A stretch of 64,000 bases of DNA from Pseudomonas sp. BN411 (GCF_029871235.1 NZ_SSOM01000082.1:31004-95003), one strand, 5' to 3'; counted from the first letter of the stretch, positions 1 to 8,080 are shown. A program made the numbers and translations. Notes: generated by a model not told the origin, from the letters alone.

Positions 1-292
1 TGCCACCTTTAGTCTCTACGACTTCCCCGGTGTTGGGGTTCTGGTAGCGCTTCAGCACGCGCTCACGGCGAGCGCCTTTGGAAGCAGCAGCCTGGCGGCC
101 TTTGCCGGCTTCCGGATCGAGCACAGCAATGACGTTGCGCAGGGAGAAACCGTAATCAGCGAGCAGGGTACGGAGTTTGGTTTCAAACTCGATTTCTTTC
201 TTGAGTTTGTCGTCGGCCTTCAGGGCTTCGAGGCGCTTTTGCTGTTCAGCGATCTGGGCTTCGAGGGCTTTGTATTCTGCGATGATGGACAT
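1..292 (-). CDS. MvaT/MvaU-family H-NS-like xenogeneic silencer (partial, cut by window edge)
   Basis: Reading leftward from an ATG at 290-292, the frame gives 97 residues beginning MSIIAEYKALEAQIAEQQK and running off the window edge. The N-terminal 60 residues are a charged coiled coil containing KKEIEFETKLRTLL and SLRNVIAVLDPE, the oligomerisation region typical of Pseudomonas MvaT/MvaU. A basic linker (RRERVLKRY) follows, then NPNTGEVVETKGG, which begins the DNA-binding domain. Full-length family members are about 120-125 aa, so about 25 residues are missing. These proteins bind A+T-rich DNA and repress horizontally acquired genes. Its position beyond ginD suggests it is island cargo, distinct from the core mvaT. 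The frame is too short to have been listed as an ORF by length filters but the match is clear. Confidence 0.85.
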   Translation of the reverse strand, partial: MSIIAEYKALEAQIAEQQKRLEALKADDKLKKEIEFETKLRTLLADYGFSLRNVIAVLDPEAGKGRQAAASKGARRERVLKRYQNPNTGEVVETKGG

Positions 293-651
293 GATTGATT
301 CCGGGGTTGGGCCGTTAATAATCATAAGATACACACTACAAGAGCCGGAATTCAACCAAATAGCCAGAATTTTAAACGGTCTGGTAATAAAGGCGTTCAA
401 AACGGCCACGTGGCTCTTTGCGAGTGTTCAATCAAGGGCTTGTTATGATCAGCAGTCCGCGTCGCCATTGTACATAGAGCCCAAACCACGCTCAGGAACT
501 GTCAAAGCATTGCAGCGTAAACTTCATTGGAACCCACCGTTTTCGCTTTACCGCCTTCCCCCTTTCTCCATCGCCCGTGCATCGGAGAAAGGGAGCGCTT
601 TACGATTAGTGTAGGCCCCATCGGCTCTACGGGAACATGAAGTCACTTCCT
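293..651. other. Intergenic region between ginD and the mvaT-like gene
   Basis: No convincing gene is present in these 359 bases. Besides the candidate mvaT-like promoter it contains a hairpin with 10-bp perfect arms (560-569 and 584-593, CCCTTTCTCC / GGAGAAAGGG) about 60 bp beyond the ginD stop codon. It lacks a T-run on either side, so it may be a mRNA 3' structure or a weak terminator of the gin operon rather than a classical intrinsic terminator. Confidence 0.5.
326..355 (-). promoter_or_regulatory. Candidate sigma70 promoter of the island mvaT-like gene
   Basis: On the minus strand TTGAAT (350-355) and TATCTT (326-331) are separated by 18 nt, about 35 bp upstream of the mvaT-like start codon. 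The elements are imperfect, so this is a plausible rather than a firm call. Confidence 0.4.
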
Positions 652-1074
652 TCATTTCCGTTTGGATGGGTTAAGTGGTACCACGTTATTCGTTTTACGC
701 AAATGTTGCTGGGCTTTATCCCATGCGCGTAGCAGCATGAGCTCTCTGGCCAAAGCTGCTTTGTACTTGTCCTCAAAGCTTTCGGCCGACGCCCGCGCCT
801 TTTCAGCCTTTTGATTAGCCTGGCGAACCTTTAGGGCACCGGGTGCGCTCTGCTCCGCCTGCTGTTTTGCTCGGATATGGATCTCTCTGATCAAGGCGTC
901 AAAAATCGGCCGGCTTTTCTTGATACTGCCGGCGGTTTTACCAGCCTCTAACGCAACGGCGTTGAGGGTGATCCTGCTTCCCTTCGGCACGATCATGCTT
1001 TTACCGGCCACTAGGCGATTCAACGCCGCATAGTAAGGCTGGAGTGTGACTGAATCTTCATTGACGTCTGCCAT
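652..1074 (-). CDS. ginD: GinD-like small helical protein of the island recombination module
   Basis: A 140-aa protein. Residues 1-65 could fold as a short helical DNA-binding domain (YYAALNRLVAGKS, then ITLNAVALEAGKTAGSIKKS, resembling a helix-turn-helix). Residues 66-125 are rich in A, E, K, Q and R and are likely coiled coil; the tail is basic (NPSKRK). In GInt islands the fourth gene codes for such a small protein and is needed for integration and excision together with the three recombinases; Tn554 TnpC is similar in size and position. It follows ginC by 43 bp in the same direction. A purine-rich AAAAGG lies about 9 nt upstream of the ATG. Function here is inferred from operon position and size. 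Confidence 0.75.
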   Translation of the reverse strand: MADVNEDSVTLQPYYAALNRLVAGKSMIVPKGSRITLNAVALEAGKTAGSIKKSRPIFDALIREIHIRAKQQAEQSAPGALKVRQANQKAEKARASAESFEDKYKAALARELMLLRAWDKAQQHLRKTNNVVPLNPSKRK

Positions 1075-1117
1075 GGTTGTCGACCTTTTTTCGGGTAATC
1101 TTTAATTAGCACAGGCA

Positions 1118-3094
1118 TCATCCTTTTGCGATGATACGATCCCGCAGAGCAATAAAATCATCAAGGTTCTGCTTCTCCGCTCTGTATTCCACGCTTCCTA
1201 CGTCAAGCTGTGCAAGGTCAAATCTCATTACAGCGATGGTCTCATTCATTACAGACTCTTTGCCGATCACATGCTTGCAGCCAGGACAGGTGCTGAAGTC
1301 TCCGTGAGCACGTTTATCACAGGGTTCAAGAGACGCGCATGAGCCAACCGGGGTATCCTTCACAGCGATAAGGCCTCGTTTGACTTGCTCACGGATATAG
1401 CTTTCTGGGTCGTGCAGCCAGATCACATTTTGGCGCTCTTCCATTACCTGGCGTCCCCTAGCTCCTAAAAGTCTTTCGGTTGAATTAAGTGCCTCGCGAA
1501 TAAACATTGCGCCGTCAGCTTCTTGTTTCGCTTTCCTGAGTTCCTTAACCAGTTCTGGGTTTATTAGATAAAATTTGTAGTTTTTTGCGGAGCAACCCTG
1601 CATGTAATAGATAGACATGACTTTGGTCAAATGGCCGAGCAAACGTTTGAGTGCCGGAAGCGAAATCAGCCCGCTTTGGCCTGCAAAGACTGCAATAGAA
1701 CGTCGAAATTGATGCGACGTAATCCGCCAGGGTTTTCCGATTTGGTATCGCTTGTCATCACGCCAGTTTCTGTAAGGATCAATAGTCTCAAGCTCTTGGA
1801 TGTCCTCTTCGGTAATTGGCACTGGGGGGAGTTTTTCCTCAAGGTTTACCTTTTGGATGATGGATTTTGATTTAGACGAGACGTTACAGATAGGGTGTGC
1901 GGCTGGAGATATAAATAGATAATCACTTCCAGTCTTGGCGTGGGGGGAGAGTATGGAGTTAATTTTCTCCAGCGCCTCAATAGGCTTCAGTATTGCCTCA
2001 GTTGTTATCCACTTCGTAGGCTTCGGACTGCTATGCATTTTGGTGGTGATGCCCACTACGTATAAGGCTTCGTTGTTCCATCCCTTAACAGGTTCCAGGC
2101 ACCCGGTGCGCAAACCTGAGACTTCATGATCACGCATGAGCGTAAAGAGGTGGATTAGGTTCTTAGCACAATGTTGAACTAGGGCTAGGAACGCTGTGAC
2201 ACTGCTTGCCATGTGCCAATTGTATTTAGTGAGCAGCTTTTCTAGGCCGTGTGCACGTATAGCAGTTTTAAAATTTATCGGTTGTTGTAAGTGTGAGATC
2301 AATTGTTCTGGCGAGGAATTTTTAGGTTTTTTGCTACTATGGATGGCTTTGTTTCTACCGTAGTAGGGGTTATCTACGGCGGCCTGCAAGAATGAGATGA
2401 TCTTGTCGTGGTAAGCAAAAAAATCAGAAATGCAACCATTGTATTGGTGATACTTGATATAGAGTATTCTGCTCGGTATGACAGGAAATTGTTGCGGTTC
2501 CTTCCTAGATTCTCGTGATTTTTTTTGCATGTACGGAAAAATGCCGCCGTCGAGTAAAAGTCCTCGCTCTGAGCTGTTGATGTTATTCAACGTTCGAATA
2601 AGGGCGACTAGCGGCCTGTTTAGGCAAGTAGGAATGTTTTTTTGAAACTTTTTGAAGGTATCGAAGGTTCCGAATACTTCCAATGCATCAAGCTTGTTTT
2701 TGTCACAGTACGTGCAAAGATGGCTGAGAAGACTATGCACGCTATGCATAGATGCTAAGCGTAAAGGCTTCCCGGACTTTTGATTGATTGAGAACATTTT
2801 GATGATGAACAGTTTCTTGCACAGTTCGACGTTCTGAGGGTGGTGCTCCGACACTAGGTAGAAGGGTAGGAATTTGAAGTAAGGATTATCTTTAACGTTA
2901 TAAGCGAACGCCGGTAGGTACCACTCCTGGTCTTCAAAAAAACATAGCGGAGTGCCGTCGGTCGACCGTGAGATTACTGTCCCTGGCCCAATACGGGCGA
3001 ACGACATGCCGTAATAAATATCAGTGCTCAGAAACTCTGGTTTGAGAGGGTGAGCTGAGCTTTCTGCATGAATGCCAAGTTGTTTTTGTTTCAT
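1118..3094 (-). CDS. ginC: GinC-like large tyrosine recombinase
   Basis: A 658-aa protein. The catalytic half lies in the middle: the first arginine region is near LMRDHEVSGLRTGCL, the HxxR box is SHQFRRSIAVFAG, followed by RLLGHLTKVMSIYYMQG, which supplies the GH pair and the probable nucleophile tyrosine. The C-terminal segment carries CASLEPCDKRAHGDFSTCPGCK, a cysteine/histidine cluster that looks like a metal-binding finger and is not part of a standard integrase. The start codon overlaps the ginB stop codon in an ATGA arrangement, indicating coupled translation. It is much larger than phage integrases (about 350-400 aa), as expected for the GInt and Tn554-type partner recombinases. DNA cleavage and strand exchange at the island ends is the expected role. 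Confidence 0.85.
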   Translation of the reverse strand: MKQKQLGIHAESSAHPLKPEFLSTDIYYGMSFARIGPGTVISRSTDGTPLCFFEDQEWYLPAFAYNVKDNPYFKFLPFYLVSEHHPQNVELCKKLFIIKMFSINQKSGKPLRLASMHSVHSLLSHLCTYCDKNKLDALEVFGTFDTFKKFQKNIPTCLNRPLVALIRTLNNINSSERGLLLDGGIFPYMQKKSRESRKEPQQFPVIPSRILYIKYHQYNGCISDFFAYHDKIISFLQAAVDNPYYGRNKAIHSSKKPKNSSPEQLISHLQQPINFKTAIRAHGLEKLLTKYNWHMASSVTAFLALVQHCAKNLIHLFTLMRDHEVSGLRTGCLEPVKGWNNEALYVVGITTKMHSSPKPTKWITTEAILKPIEALEKINSILSPHAKTGSDYLFISPAAHPICNVSSKSKSIIQKVNLEEKLPPVPITEEDIQELETIDPYRNWRDDKRYQIGKPWRITSHQFRRSIAVFAGQSGLISLPALKRLLGHLTKVMSIYYMQGCSAKNYKFYLINPELVKELRKAKQEADGAMFIREALNSTERLLGARGRQVMEERQNVIWLHDPESYIREQVKRGLIAVKDTPVGSCASLEPCDKRAHGDFSTCPGCKHVIGKESVMNETIAVMRFDLAQLDVGSVEYRAEKQNLDDFIALRDRIIAKG

Positions 3095-4986
3095 TTTAGC
3101 ACCTTGAGCTTAATCAGGCGTTCGTAAATGCGTTCCCAGTAGCTGGTCAATTTGTACTGTTGCTCAATTTCATCTCGGATGGATTCGACAACCCGTCCCA
3201 TTTCGGGGCGGGTATTGACAAGTTCTTCCAAGATGCGATTTATTTGATTAATGGCTTCGCCATGCACATTCTGAAATTGATTCGCGTCGGTGCAGGCGCT
3301 TAGGTATTCCTTCGTGACATAGCTCATGCTTAATAACTTGCGAATAGACTCGCGATTGGCATGAAGACGAAACTCGGTGCAAAACAAGCAGCCCACGAAG
3401 TTTCTACAGTTGGGTTCGTAGGCTTCCGGCGGAGTGATCGCAGAGGAGGGATTATCTACGCCAGCGCAATCTCCGGCGGGTGTGCTCATTACCGCCTTGG
3501 AGTCCAGAAGTTCCATAAGTTGCGCCAGCATCGTGCTTATTTCATCGATTGCCTTTTTTTCCTCTGCATCGGCGTAATGCTTTGTGATGGTCGACCCACT
3601 GCTCTGCATCAATGCGGAAACGAGGTCAATGGAGTGATTTTTTGAGAGAAGATAAACACTCTTATACTTGCGAAGCTTTCGGTAGCTCAGACCTGTGAAG
3701 CCTGGGTCAAGGAAACTTCTGATTTGCATGCTGAAGTTTCCGATTGTGACAGCCTTAATGGGCTTTTCGCTGATATTGTTTTTGCTAATGTTAACAAATA
3801 AGTAGGGGTGCGGTTTGCCGTCGCAAATATAATCTCGGAGTTTGAGGAATTTTTTAAACTTTTTAATAAATATTTTCTGAATTTCAACCTCTCCCTCCCT
3901 CCCTGCTGCGCGGATTTTTATGTATTGAAAGCCTACGTTAATGCTGTTGCGAACACTGTAGCTGTCACCCCAAGGTAGATCACGAACCTCTGTCTCGTTG
4001 AGGCCGCTATTGGCGACGAATAAGGAGAGGAATGCGTCTTGCGCTAATTTCGCCAACCAGATCCGTTTTGGATGTCGTGGGTCGTTGTTGGCTCGTTCGA
4101 AAATATCTAGCGCCTCATTTCTCTGCCGGATGACCTGGTGAGGTAACTGCTTGGTCTTTTGCATGCATTCAGCAAGTGAATTAACTTTTCCGACTTTGTA
4201 GTCCCAGAAGATATTGGTGTTTATTTTAGGTGTTAATTCGTGTATCACATCTGTGGTTATTGTGTACTCTGCTGGAAGCAGGCGCGCTTCTCCCGTCATA
4301 AAAGGGATGCGGTGCGGAAATTCTATCTGGTTAAGTAGGAAGTCGGTTATGCCATCAAACAAATATTGGCAAGGTGTGAGGTGTTCGGAAATTTCCTGTT
4401 CCGAGGGTGTTTCAGTAGACTCTTTTACGGAGCCGTCGTTGGAAATAATAATAAGATCTTCATGGAAGTTTACAGTTGTTGCGGGAAAGAATACGGGGCC
4501 GCTCCTCAGTACTTCGCTCTGGAGTCGATTGGCGGTGAAAGGCTTGACGCCACCCTCAATCTTCATCGCAGCAAGCAAATGTTGGGTATAACTATTGAGG
4601 GCTAGCTTGTAAGCTGGTGCGCTAGTCAGAAAGTACTCAAAGCCATGCTCGTCGCACCAATCGACAAATCCAATAATTTCTGTTGCTTTGCCGTAAACGG
4701 TGTAGCCACTGGCACCGGTATAAAAACTGGTGATTTGGTCGATACACCAAGCGCGAAACCCTATGCAGCGCTCGTGGCGCAGTGAGGCTTCAGTGACAGG
4801 CTTTGGAATCTTTCGAGAATTAGCCCGGCGATCAGAATAGCAAGCGGAGCCAATATCGATTCGACGGTCGCTCGTGCATTGTAAAATGAGCTCTTCAATA
4901 GGCCGAGCCGCTACAATGCGCTGGCATTCATCCAGATCAACTAGCTGAAAATCAACTTGATAGGAGTTTCGTTCGGATATTTTCAT
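3091..4986 (-). CDS. ginB: GinB-like large tyrosine recombinase
   Basis: A 631-aa protein. The N-terminal third would be the core-binding/arm-binding region. The catalytic domain shows SGLNETEVRDLPWGD (region of the first catalytic arginine), LSYRKLRKYKSVYLL (a divergent HxxR box in which the usual histidine is tyrosine), and STITKHYADAE with the probable nucleophile tyrosine. Near the C terminus a cysteine group, CRNFVGCLFCTEFRLH, suggests metal binding. The start overlaps the ginA reading frame by 35 nt and the stop overlaps the ginC start, so ginA-B-C is a coupled operon. In Tn554-like and GInt systems the partner recombinases are all required. The replacement of the box II histidine is worth noting but occurs in tyrosine recombinases. 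Confidence 0.85.
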   Translation of the reverse strand: MKISERNSYQVDFQLVDLDECQRIVAARPIEELILQCTSDRRIDIGSACYSDRRANSRKIPKPVTEASLRHERCIGFRAWCIDQITSFYTGASGYTVYGKATEIIGFVDWCDEHGFEYFLTSAPAYKLALNSYTQHLLAAMKIEGGVKPFTANRLQSEVLRSGPVFFPATTVNFHEDLIIISNDGSVKESTETPSEQEISEHLTPCQYLFDGITDFLLNQIEFPHRIPFMTGEARLLPAEYTITTDVIHELTPKINTNIFWDYKVGKVNSLAECMQKTKQLPHQVIRQRNEALDIFERANNDPRHPKRIWLAKLAQDAFLSLFVANSGLNETEVRDLPWGDSYSVRNSINVGFQYIKIRAAGREGEVEIQKIFIKKFKKFLKLRDYICDGKPHPYLFVNISKNNISEKPIKAVTIGNFSMQIRSFLDPGFTGLSYRKLRKYKSVYLLSKNHSIDLVSALMQSSGSTITKHYADAEEKKAIDEISTMLAQLMELLDSKAVMSTPAGDCAGVDNPSSAITPPEAYEPNCRNFVGCLFCTEFRLHANRESIRKLLSMSYVTKEYLSACTDANQFQNVHGEAINQINRILEELVNTRPEMGRVVESIRDEIEQQYKLTSYWERIYERLIKLKVLK

Positions 4987-6403
4987 GCCTCAACATTTCC
5001 GTGGTGATGACGCTCTGAAGGTGATCCTCGAAGTCGGACTGAGCGTAAGCAACCAGTTCGTTTCCTTCGCGGTATTTTAAGTATCCAAGTGCTGTATTTA
5101 TGTCTTCTTGGTTTAATCTATTTTTGAGTAAATCTAGAAGTTCAAGCTGGTTCATTTTTCCGTTCTCCACGTGCTTCATGTTGTCTTCGATGAGGTTCAT
5201 GCCAAAAGTTGCTCTAAGGTCATGGAACTGGTATCTGAAATTGGCGCCCATTTCATTGAGTTTTTCGCCAATCGTTTTCAAATACTGTCGTATGGCTGAC
5301 CCTTTTTCGCTCGAATAGTCGAACGCTTCTTGATCTGCCTCTGCGGTGTAATAAGGTCTTCCGGTTCGAGTCAGAAATAGGTATTGATCATCTTCATTTT
5401 TTATTGCGGATCTCATGGCTCTCTCCTTGTGTCGTTCTGAGTTCAGATAAATGCTCAGTTTGTAATGCACCCAAGCGGGCATTAGTACTGTCTGTGGCTT
5501 TCCTCTTTTTGCTTCTACCAAAGTGCCTTCGCCGATTTTTATTCCGTAAAGCGCATATTTACTGGGGTCGTTTGGGCCACCTTTCCCTTGTTTGATACAA
5601 GCATGGCGCAATGTCAGAATTGACTGGATTCGCATGCCGGTAGTCAAAGCAACGATGTGGATCAAAATCATCTCAGGATTTCCCAAGGCGACTAGCGTGG
5701 CTAAGAGGTGTTTTTGATTTTCCCTGCTGATAGGGGAAAGTTTACCGCCGTCGCTGATGTATTGACCTGTAGAGATTGACTCCGCGCTTCGAAAAGTCAG
5801 GTCGGTGCCTCTGATTTCCTTGCTTTGTTGAATCCCATGCCTGTCTAAGTATCGGACGTTTCTAACTTTGTCTTTCCACATCTCTTGTTTTGGTTTGAAG
5901 TTTCGAGTTGCGCAAAGCCATCTATAGAATCCAACCATGCTGAGGATTTTTCTATTTGCAGTGCTTCTTTTTAATTCTCTTTTAATAAGCAGTTTTTTTA
6001 ATTCTGATTTGTAGTAGTAAGTTGGACGCTGAAAGGAAGGGCCGTCGAAGTCCAGGAAGTCACGGCATCCCGTCAAGAGGGTGTTCATGAAGTTTGAAAG
6101 ATCACCGGCAATGTTCGATGCCGTGGTGGCTTTGGTTCCAAGTTCTGTGATGCGCTCAAATAGATACAGGCTGCCCTCCAGCCAAATACCACCATCAGGA
6201 TGAATGATGACGTACAAAAGAGGGGCTGAAGATTCTTGATAGGGGATGGGTTTAACAGGGTAAGGCTCGAAGTCAGCGTCTTCCGCTTCGAAGCATTCTG
6301 GCCAGTCCACCGCCTCGTCAGGGGAACAGGGCTCCCAGAGCTTGACGTTTGTCAGGGGTACTTTGTGGTAACGGGCCGTGGCAATTGGTTCAAGGTCGTG
6401 CAT
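4952..6403 (-). CDS. ginA: GinA-like tyrosine recombinase
   Basis: A 483-aa protein from ATG at 6403. Catalytic motifs are standard: TTGMRIQSILTLRH contains the first arginine, FHDLRATFGMNL is the HxxR box, and ALGYLKYREGNELVAYAQ holds the candidate tyrosine. An in-frame TTG at 6439 would give 495 aa, but 6403 is preferred because GAGG lies 9 nt upstream and because 6434-6439 falls in the likely -10 box of the operon promoter. It is the first gene of the gin operon and lies closest to the island junction, 70 bp from the truncated channel gene, with which it shares orientation. The expected role is site-specific integration and excision of the island together with GinB, GinC and GinD. Confidence 0.88.
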   Translation of the reverse strand: MHDLEPIATARYHKVPLTNVKLWEPCSPDEAVDWPECFEAEDADFEPYPVKPIPYQESSAPLLYVIIHPDGGIWLEGSLYLFERITELGTKATTASNIAGDLSNFMNTLLTGCRDFLDFDGPSFQRPTYYYKSELKKLLIKRELKRSTANRKILSMVGFYRWLCATRNFKPKQEMWKDKVRNVRYLDRHGIQQSKEIRGTDLTFRSAESISTGQYISDGGKLSPISRENQKHLLATLVALGNPEMILIHIVALTTGMRIQSILTLRHACIKQGKGGPNDPSKYALYGIKIGEGTLVEAKRGKPQTVLMPAWVHYKLSIYLNSERHKERAMRSAIKNEDDQYLFLTRTGRPYYTAEADQEAFDYSSEKGSAIRQYLKTIGEKLNEMGANFRYQFHDLRATFGMNLIEDNMKHVENGKMNQLELLDLLKNRLNQEDINTALGYLKYREGNELVAYAQSDFEDHLQSVITTEMLRHENIRTKLLSS

Positions 6404-6433
6404 GGAAGACGCCTCGTAAGAAGGTGTCTGTCC

Positions 6434-6462
6434 ATCCAAGTTCAGCTCACGATATCTGTCAA
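6434..6462 (-). promoter_or_regulatory. Candidate promoter of the gin operon
   Basis: On the minus strand a perfect -35 hexamer TTGACA (6457-6462) is followed after 17 nt by TTGGAT (6434-6439), a weak -10. This would give a leader of about 25 nt before the ginA ATG at 6403. It lies inside the island end, between the island junction and ginA. Confidence 0.5.
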
Positions 6463-6488
6463 ATGTGCTGAGCTCACGCGTGGTTCTG
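6440..6488. other. Island/chromosome junction (predicted att site)
   Basis: On the minus strand the channel gene reads normally through KVQN and then ends after two residues (HA, stop at 6474-6476), whereas family members continue with W-D-K after this point. The recombination crossover is therefore near 6480-6488. Just inside, the octamer AGCTCACG occurs twice in direct orientation (6444-6451 and 6471-6478), with GATATC between them, which could be recombinase binding sites. The matching repeat should occur at the unseen far end of the island. Confidence 0.6.
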
Positions 6489-7148
6489 CACCTTCACCGT
6501 GTGCAGGGCGATGTCGATGACGTCGCCATCGGCATTGAGTTGCGGCATCTCCACCCAGTCGCCGACGCGGATGATGTCGCTGGAGGTGATCTGCACGCTG
6601 GCCACCAGGGACAGCAGGGTGTCCTGGAAGATCAACAGCAGCACGGCGGCCATGGCGCCCAGGCCGGAGAGCAGGATCAGTGGCGAGCGGTCGATCAGGC
6701 TGGCGATGATCAGGACAGTGGCGATGGCGAAGATGGCGATCTTCAGCACCTGGATATAGCCCTTGATGGGCCGAAGGTGAGCGTCCTTGCGGCGCAGATA
6801 CAGGCTGTTGACGATGTTCAGCGCGGCGCTCAAGGCCATGGCGATGGTGAGGATGATGAAGGCGGCGCACACGTTGGTGATGATCTCCACCAGCGCGTTC
6901 GGCAGGTTCGGCACCACCCGCACCCCGCCGGTCAGCACCAGGGCGGGCACCACGTTGGCCAGGCGCTTGATCAGTCCGTGGTCCTGGACGTGCACGCCGG
7001 TGAGACGGAACAGGCCACGGATCAGGATGCGCTGGACGATCCAGTTGGAAACCCACGCGAGGAGGAGGAGGACCGCGGTGGTGACGATGGTGTGCAGCTC
7101 TTCATGCTGCCGCAGCCAGGCGAGCCAGGGGGTGACATCGTTCTGCAT
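6474..7148 (-). pseudogene. 5' fragment of a YbdG/MscS-family mechanosensitive channel gene, interrupted by the island
   Basis: The 224-aa remnant starts MQNDVTPWLAWLRQHEEL and has about five predicted membrane segments, including the pore-lining stretch around LLSGLGAMAAVLLLIFQD, then the start of the beta domain (VRVGDWVEMP-like IIRVGDWVEMPQLNADG). E. coli YbdG, a miniconductance mechanosensitive channel, is about 415 aa and continues well beyond DIALHTVKVQN. Here the frame stops two codons later, at the island boundary. The missing 3' half should lie beyond the other end of the island. The stretch that forms the cytoplasmic vestibule is absent, so a working channel is unlikely. The fragment still has its start and a GGGAG ribosome-binding site and may be transcribed toward ginA. 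Confidence 0.85.
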
Positions 7149-7256
7149 GGGCGCTCCCTTGGAGAGTCTGGTGAGCGGGGCGGGCCCCGGAAAGCGCCGG
7201 ACCTTAGCAAATCCACCAGGCCCGCCCCAGGCCTGGGGTGTAAGCGTAGATGTCGG

Positions 7257-8078
7257 TCAGGGTTTGTAGGCACCGATGAAGATGGCCGGGTCCACGCGTA
7301 CATCGTTGAGGCTGACGTTCCAGTGCATGTGCGGGCCGGTGGCGCGTCCAGTGGCTCCGACGCGGCCTACCACGCCGCCGCGCGGCACCTGTTGGCCGAG
7401 CTTCACCTCTACCTTCGACATGTGACAGAACATGCTGATCAGGCCCTGGCCGTGGTCGACGAACACTGTCCTGCCGTTGAAGAAGTAGTCGCCGATGAGG
7501 ATCACCTTGCCCGCCGCCGGAGCCTTGATCGGCGTGCCGGCGCCCACGGCGAAGTCCAGGCCGGAATGCGGGTTGCGTTCTTCGCCATTGAAGAAGCGGC
7601 GCAGGCCGAAGGGGCTGGAAAGCGGGCCGTTCACCGGCTTGTCGAACAGCAGGTTGCTCGGCGTTCCGGGGCTGAAGCGGCGGTAGGCGGTGGTCTGCTC
7701 GGCCAGTTCGCGGTCGATGCGCTTGAGGTCTTCCGGCAGCGGATTCACCTGGCGCTTGTTGGCCAGCTTGATGTGCTGCTCGCGATAGGTGCGCGGGCCC
7801 ACGCTGAAGGCCATCTTGCGCCCATCGCTCACCTCGACCTGCTGTTGGCCCGCCTTGGTCCCCAGCGGAATGCCGACGATGGCGATCCAGTCGCGACTGT
7901 CTTCCTTGACCACCAGCACCGGTTTGCCCTGGTAGCGCGCAGTGGGCGTCTGGGTGGCGCTGCCGAGCTGGATCACTGCCACGCCGCCCGGTACCGGCTT
8001 GTTCAGTAGGCGGGTGATGAAACCTTCGGCATGGACGGGCAGGGCGAGGCAGAGGAGCAGGGCGGCGAGCAGGCGCAT
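7257..8078 (-). CDS. M23-family peptidase (LysM-less, exported)
   Basis: A 273-aa protein with an N-terminal signal peptide (MRLLAALLLCLALPVHA, cleavage after about residue 17). The C-terminal half is an M23/LytM domain: HSGLD supplies zinc ligands H171 and D175, and GPHMHW supplies H250 and H252. The glycine-rich stretch AVGAGTPIKAPAAGKV is also typical. It should act on peptidoglycan cross-bridges or, if regulatory, on an amidase in the periplasm. All zinc ligands are present, so it is probably catalytic. It ends 2 bp before the xseA stop region and may be co-transcribed with xseA. Exact substrate is not visible from sequence. Confidence 0.85.
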   Translation of the reverse strand: MRLLAALLLCLALPVHAEGFITRLLNKPVPGGVAVIQLGSATQTPTARYQGKPVLVVKEDSRDWIAIVGIPLGTKAGQQQVEVSDGRKMAFSVGPRTYREQHIKLANKRQVNPLPEDLKRIDRELAEQTTAYRRFSPGTPSNLLFDKPVNGPLSSPFGLRRFFNGEERNPHSGLDFAVGAGTPIKAPAAGKVILIGDYFFNGRTVFVDHGQGLISMFCHMSKVEVKLGQQVPRGGVVGRVGATGRATGPHMHWNVSLNDVRVDPAIFIGAYKP

Positions 8079-8080
8079 GG

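Larger units (their letters stand above)
1..6480 (-). mobile_element. Right end of a GInt-type genomic island (ginABCD module plus start of cargo)
   Basis: Four adjacent minus-strand genes code for three large tyrosine recombinases (483, 631 and 658 aa) and a 140-aa helical protein. This is the arrangement known for GInt islands, where ginABCD sits at one end and cargo follows; Tn554 TnpABC is a more distant parallel. The right boundary is placed near 6475-6488 because the reading frame of a YbdG/MscS-family channel gene loses its homology there after the residues KVQN. The segment is clearly richer in A+T than DNA to its right. The left end and the rest of the cargo lie outside the window, so element size and flanking repeats cannot be seen. 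Class assignment is from architecture, not from a search. Confidence 0.8.

Noticed and set aside
177..614. 145-aa plus-strand frame between the mvaT-like gene and ginD
   Set aside because: Overlaps the mvaT-like gene on the other strand, lacks a ribosome-binding site and shows no family features.
1..6480. Prophage or ICE
   Set aside because: No structural, replication, relaxase or type IV secretion gene is visible; the three-recombinase module explains the mobility genes. Unseen cargo could change this.
6442..8009. Long plus- and minus-strand open frames over the channel remnant and M23 gene
   Set aside because: They arise from high-GC third positions; low-complexity products, no motif, and they overlap genes with clear motifs.
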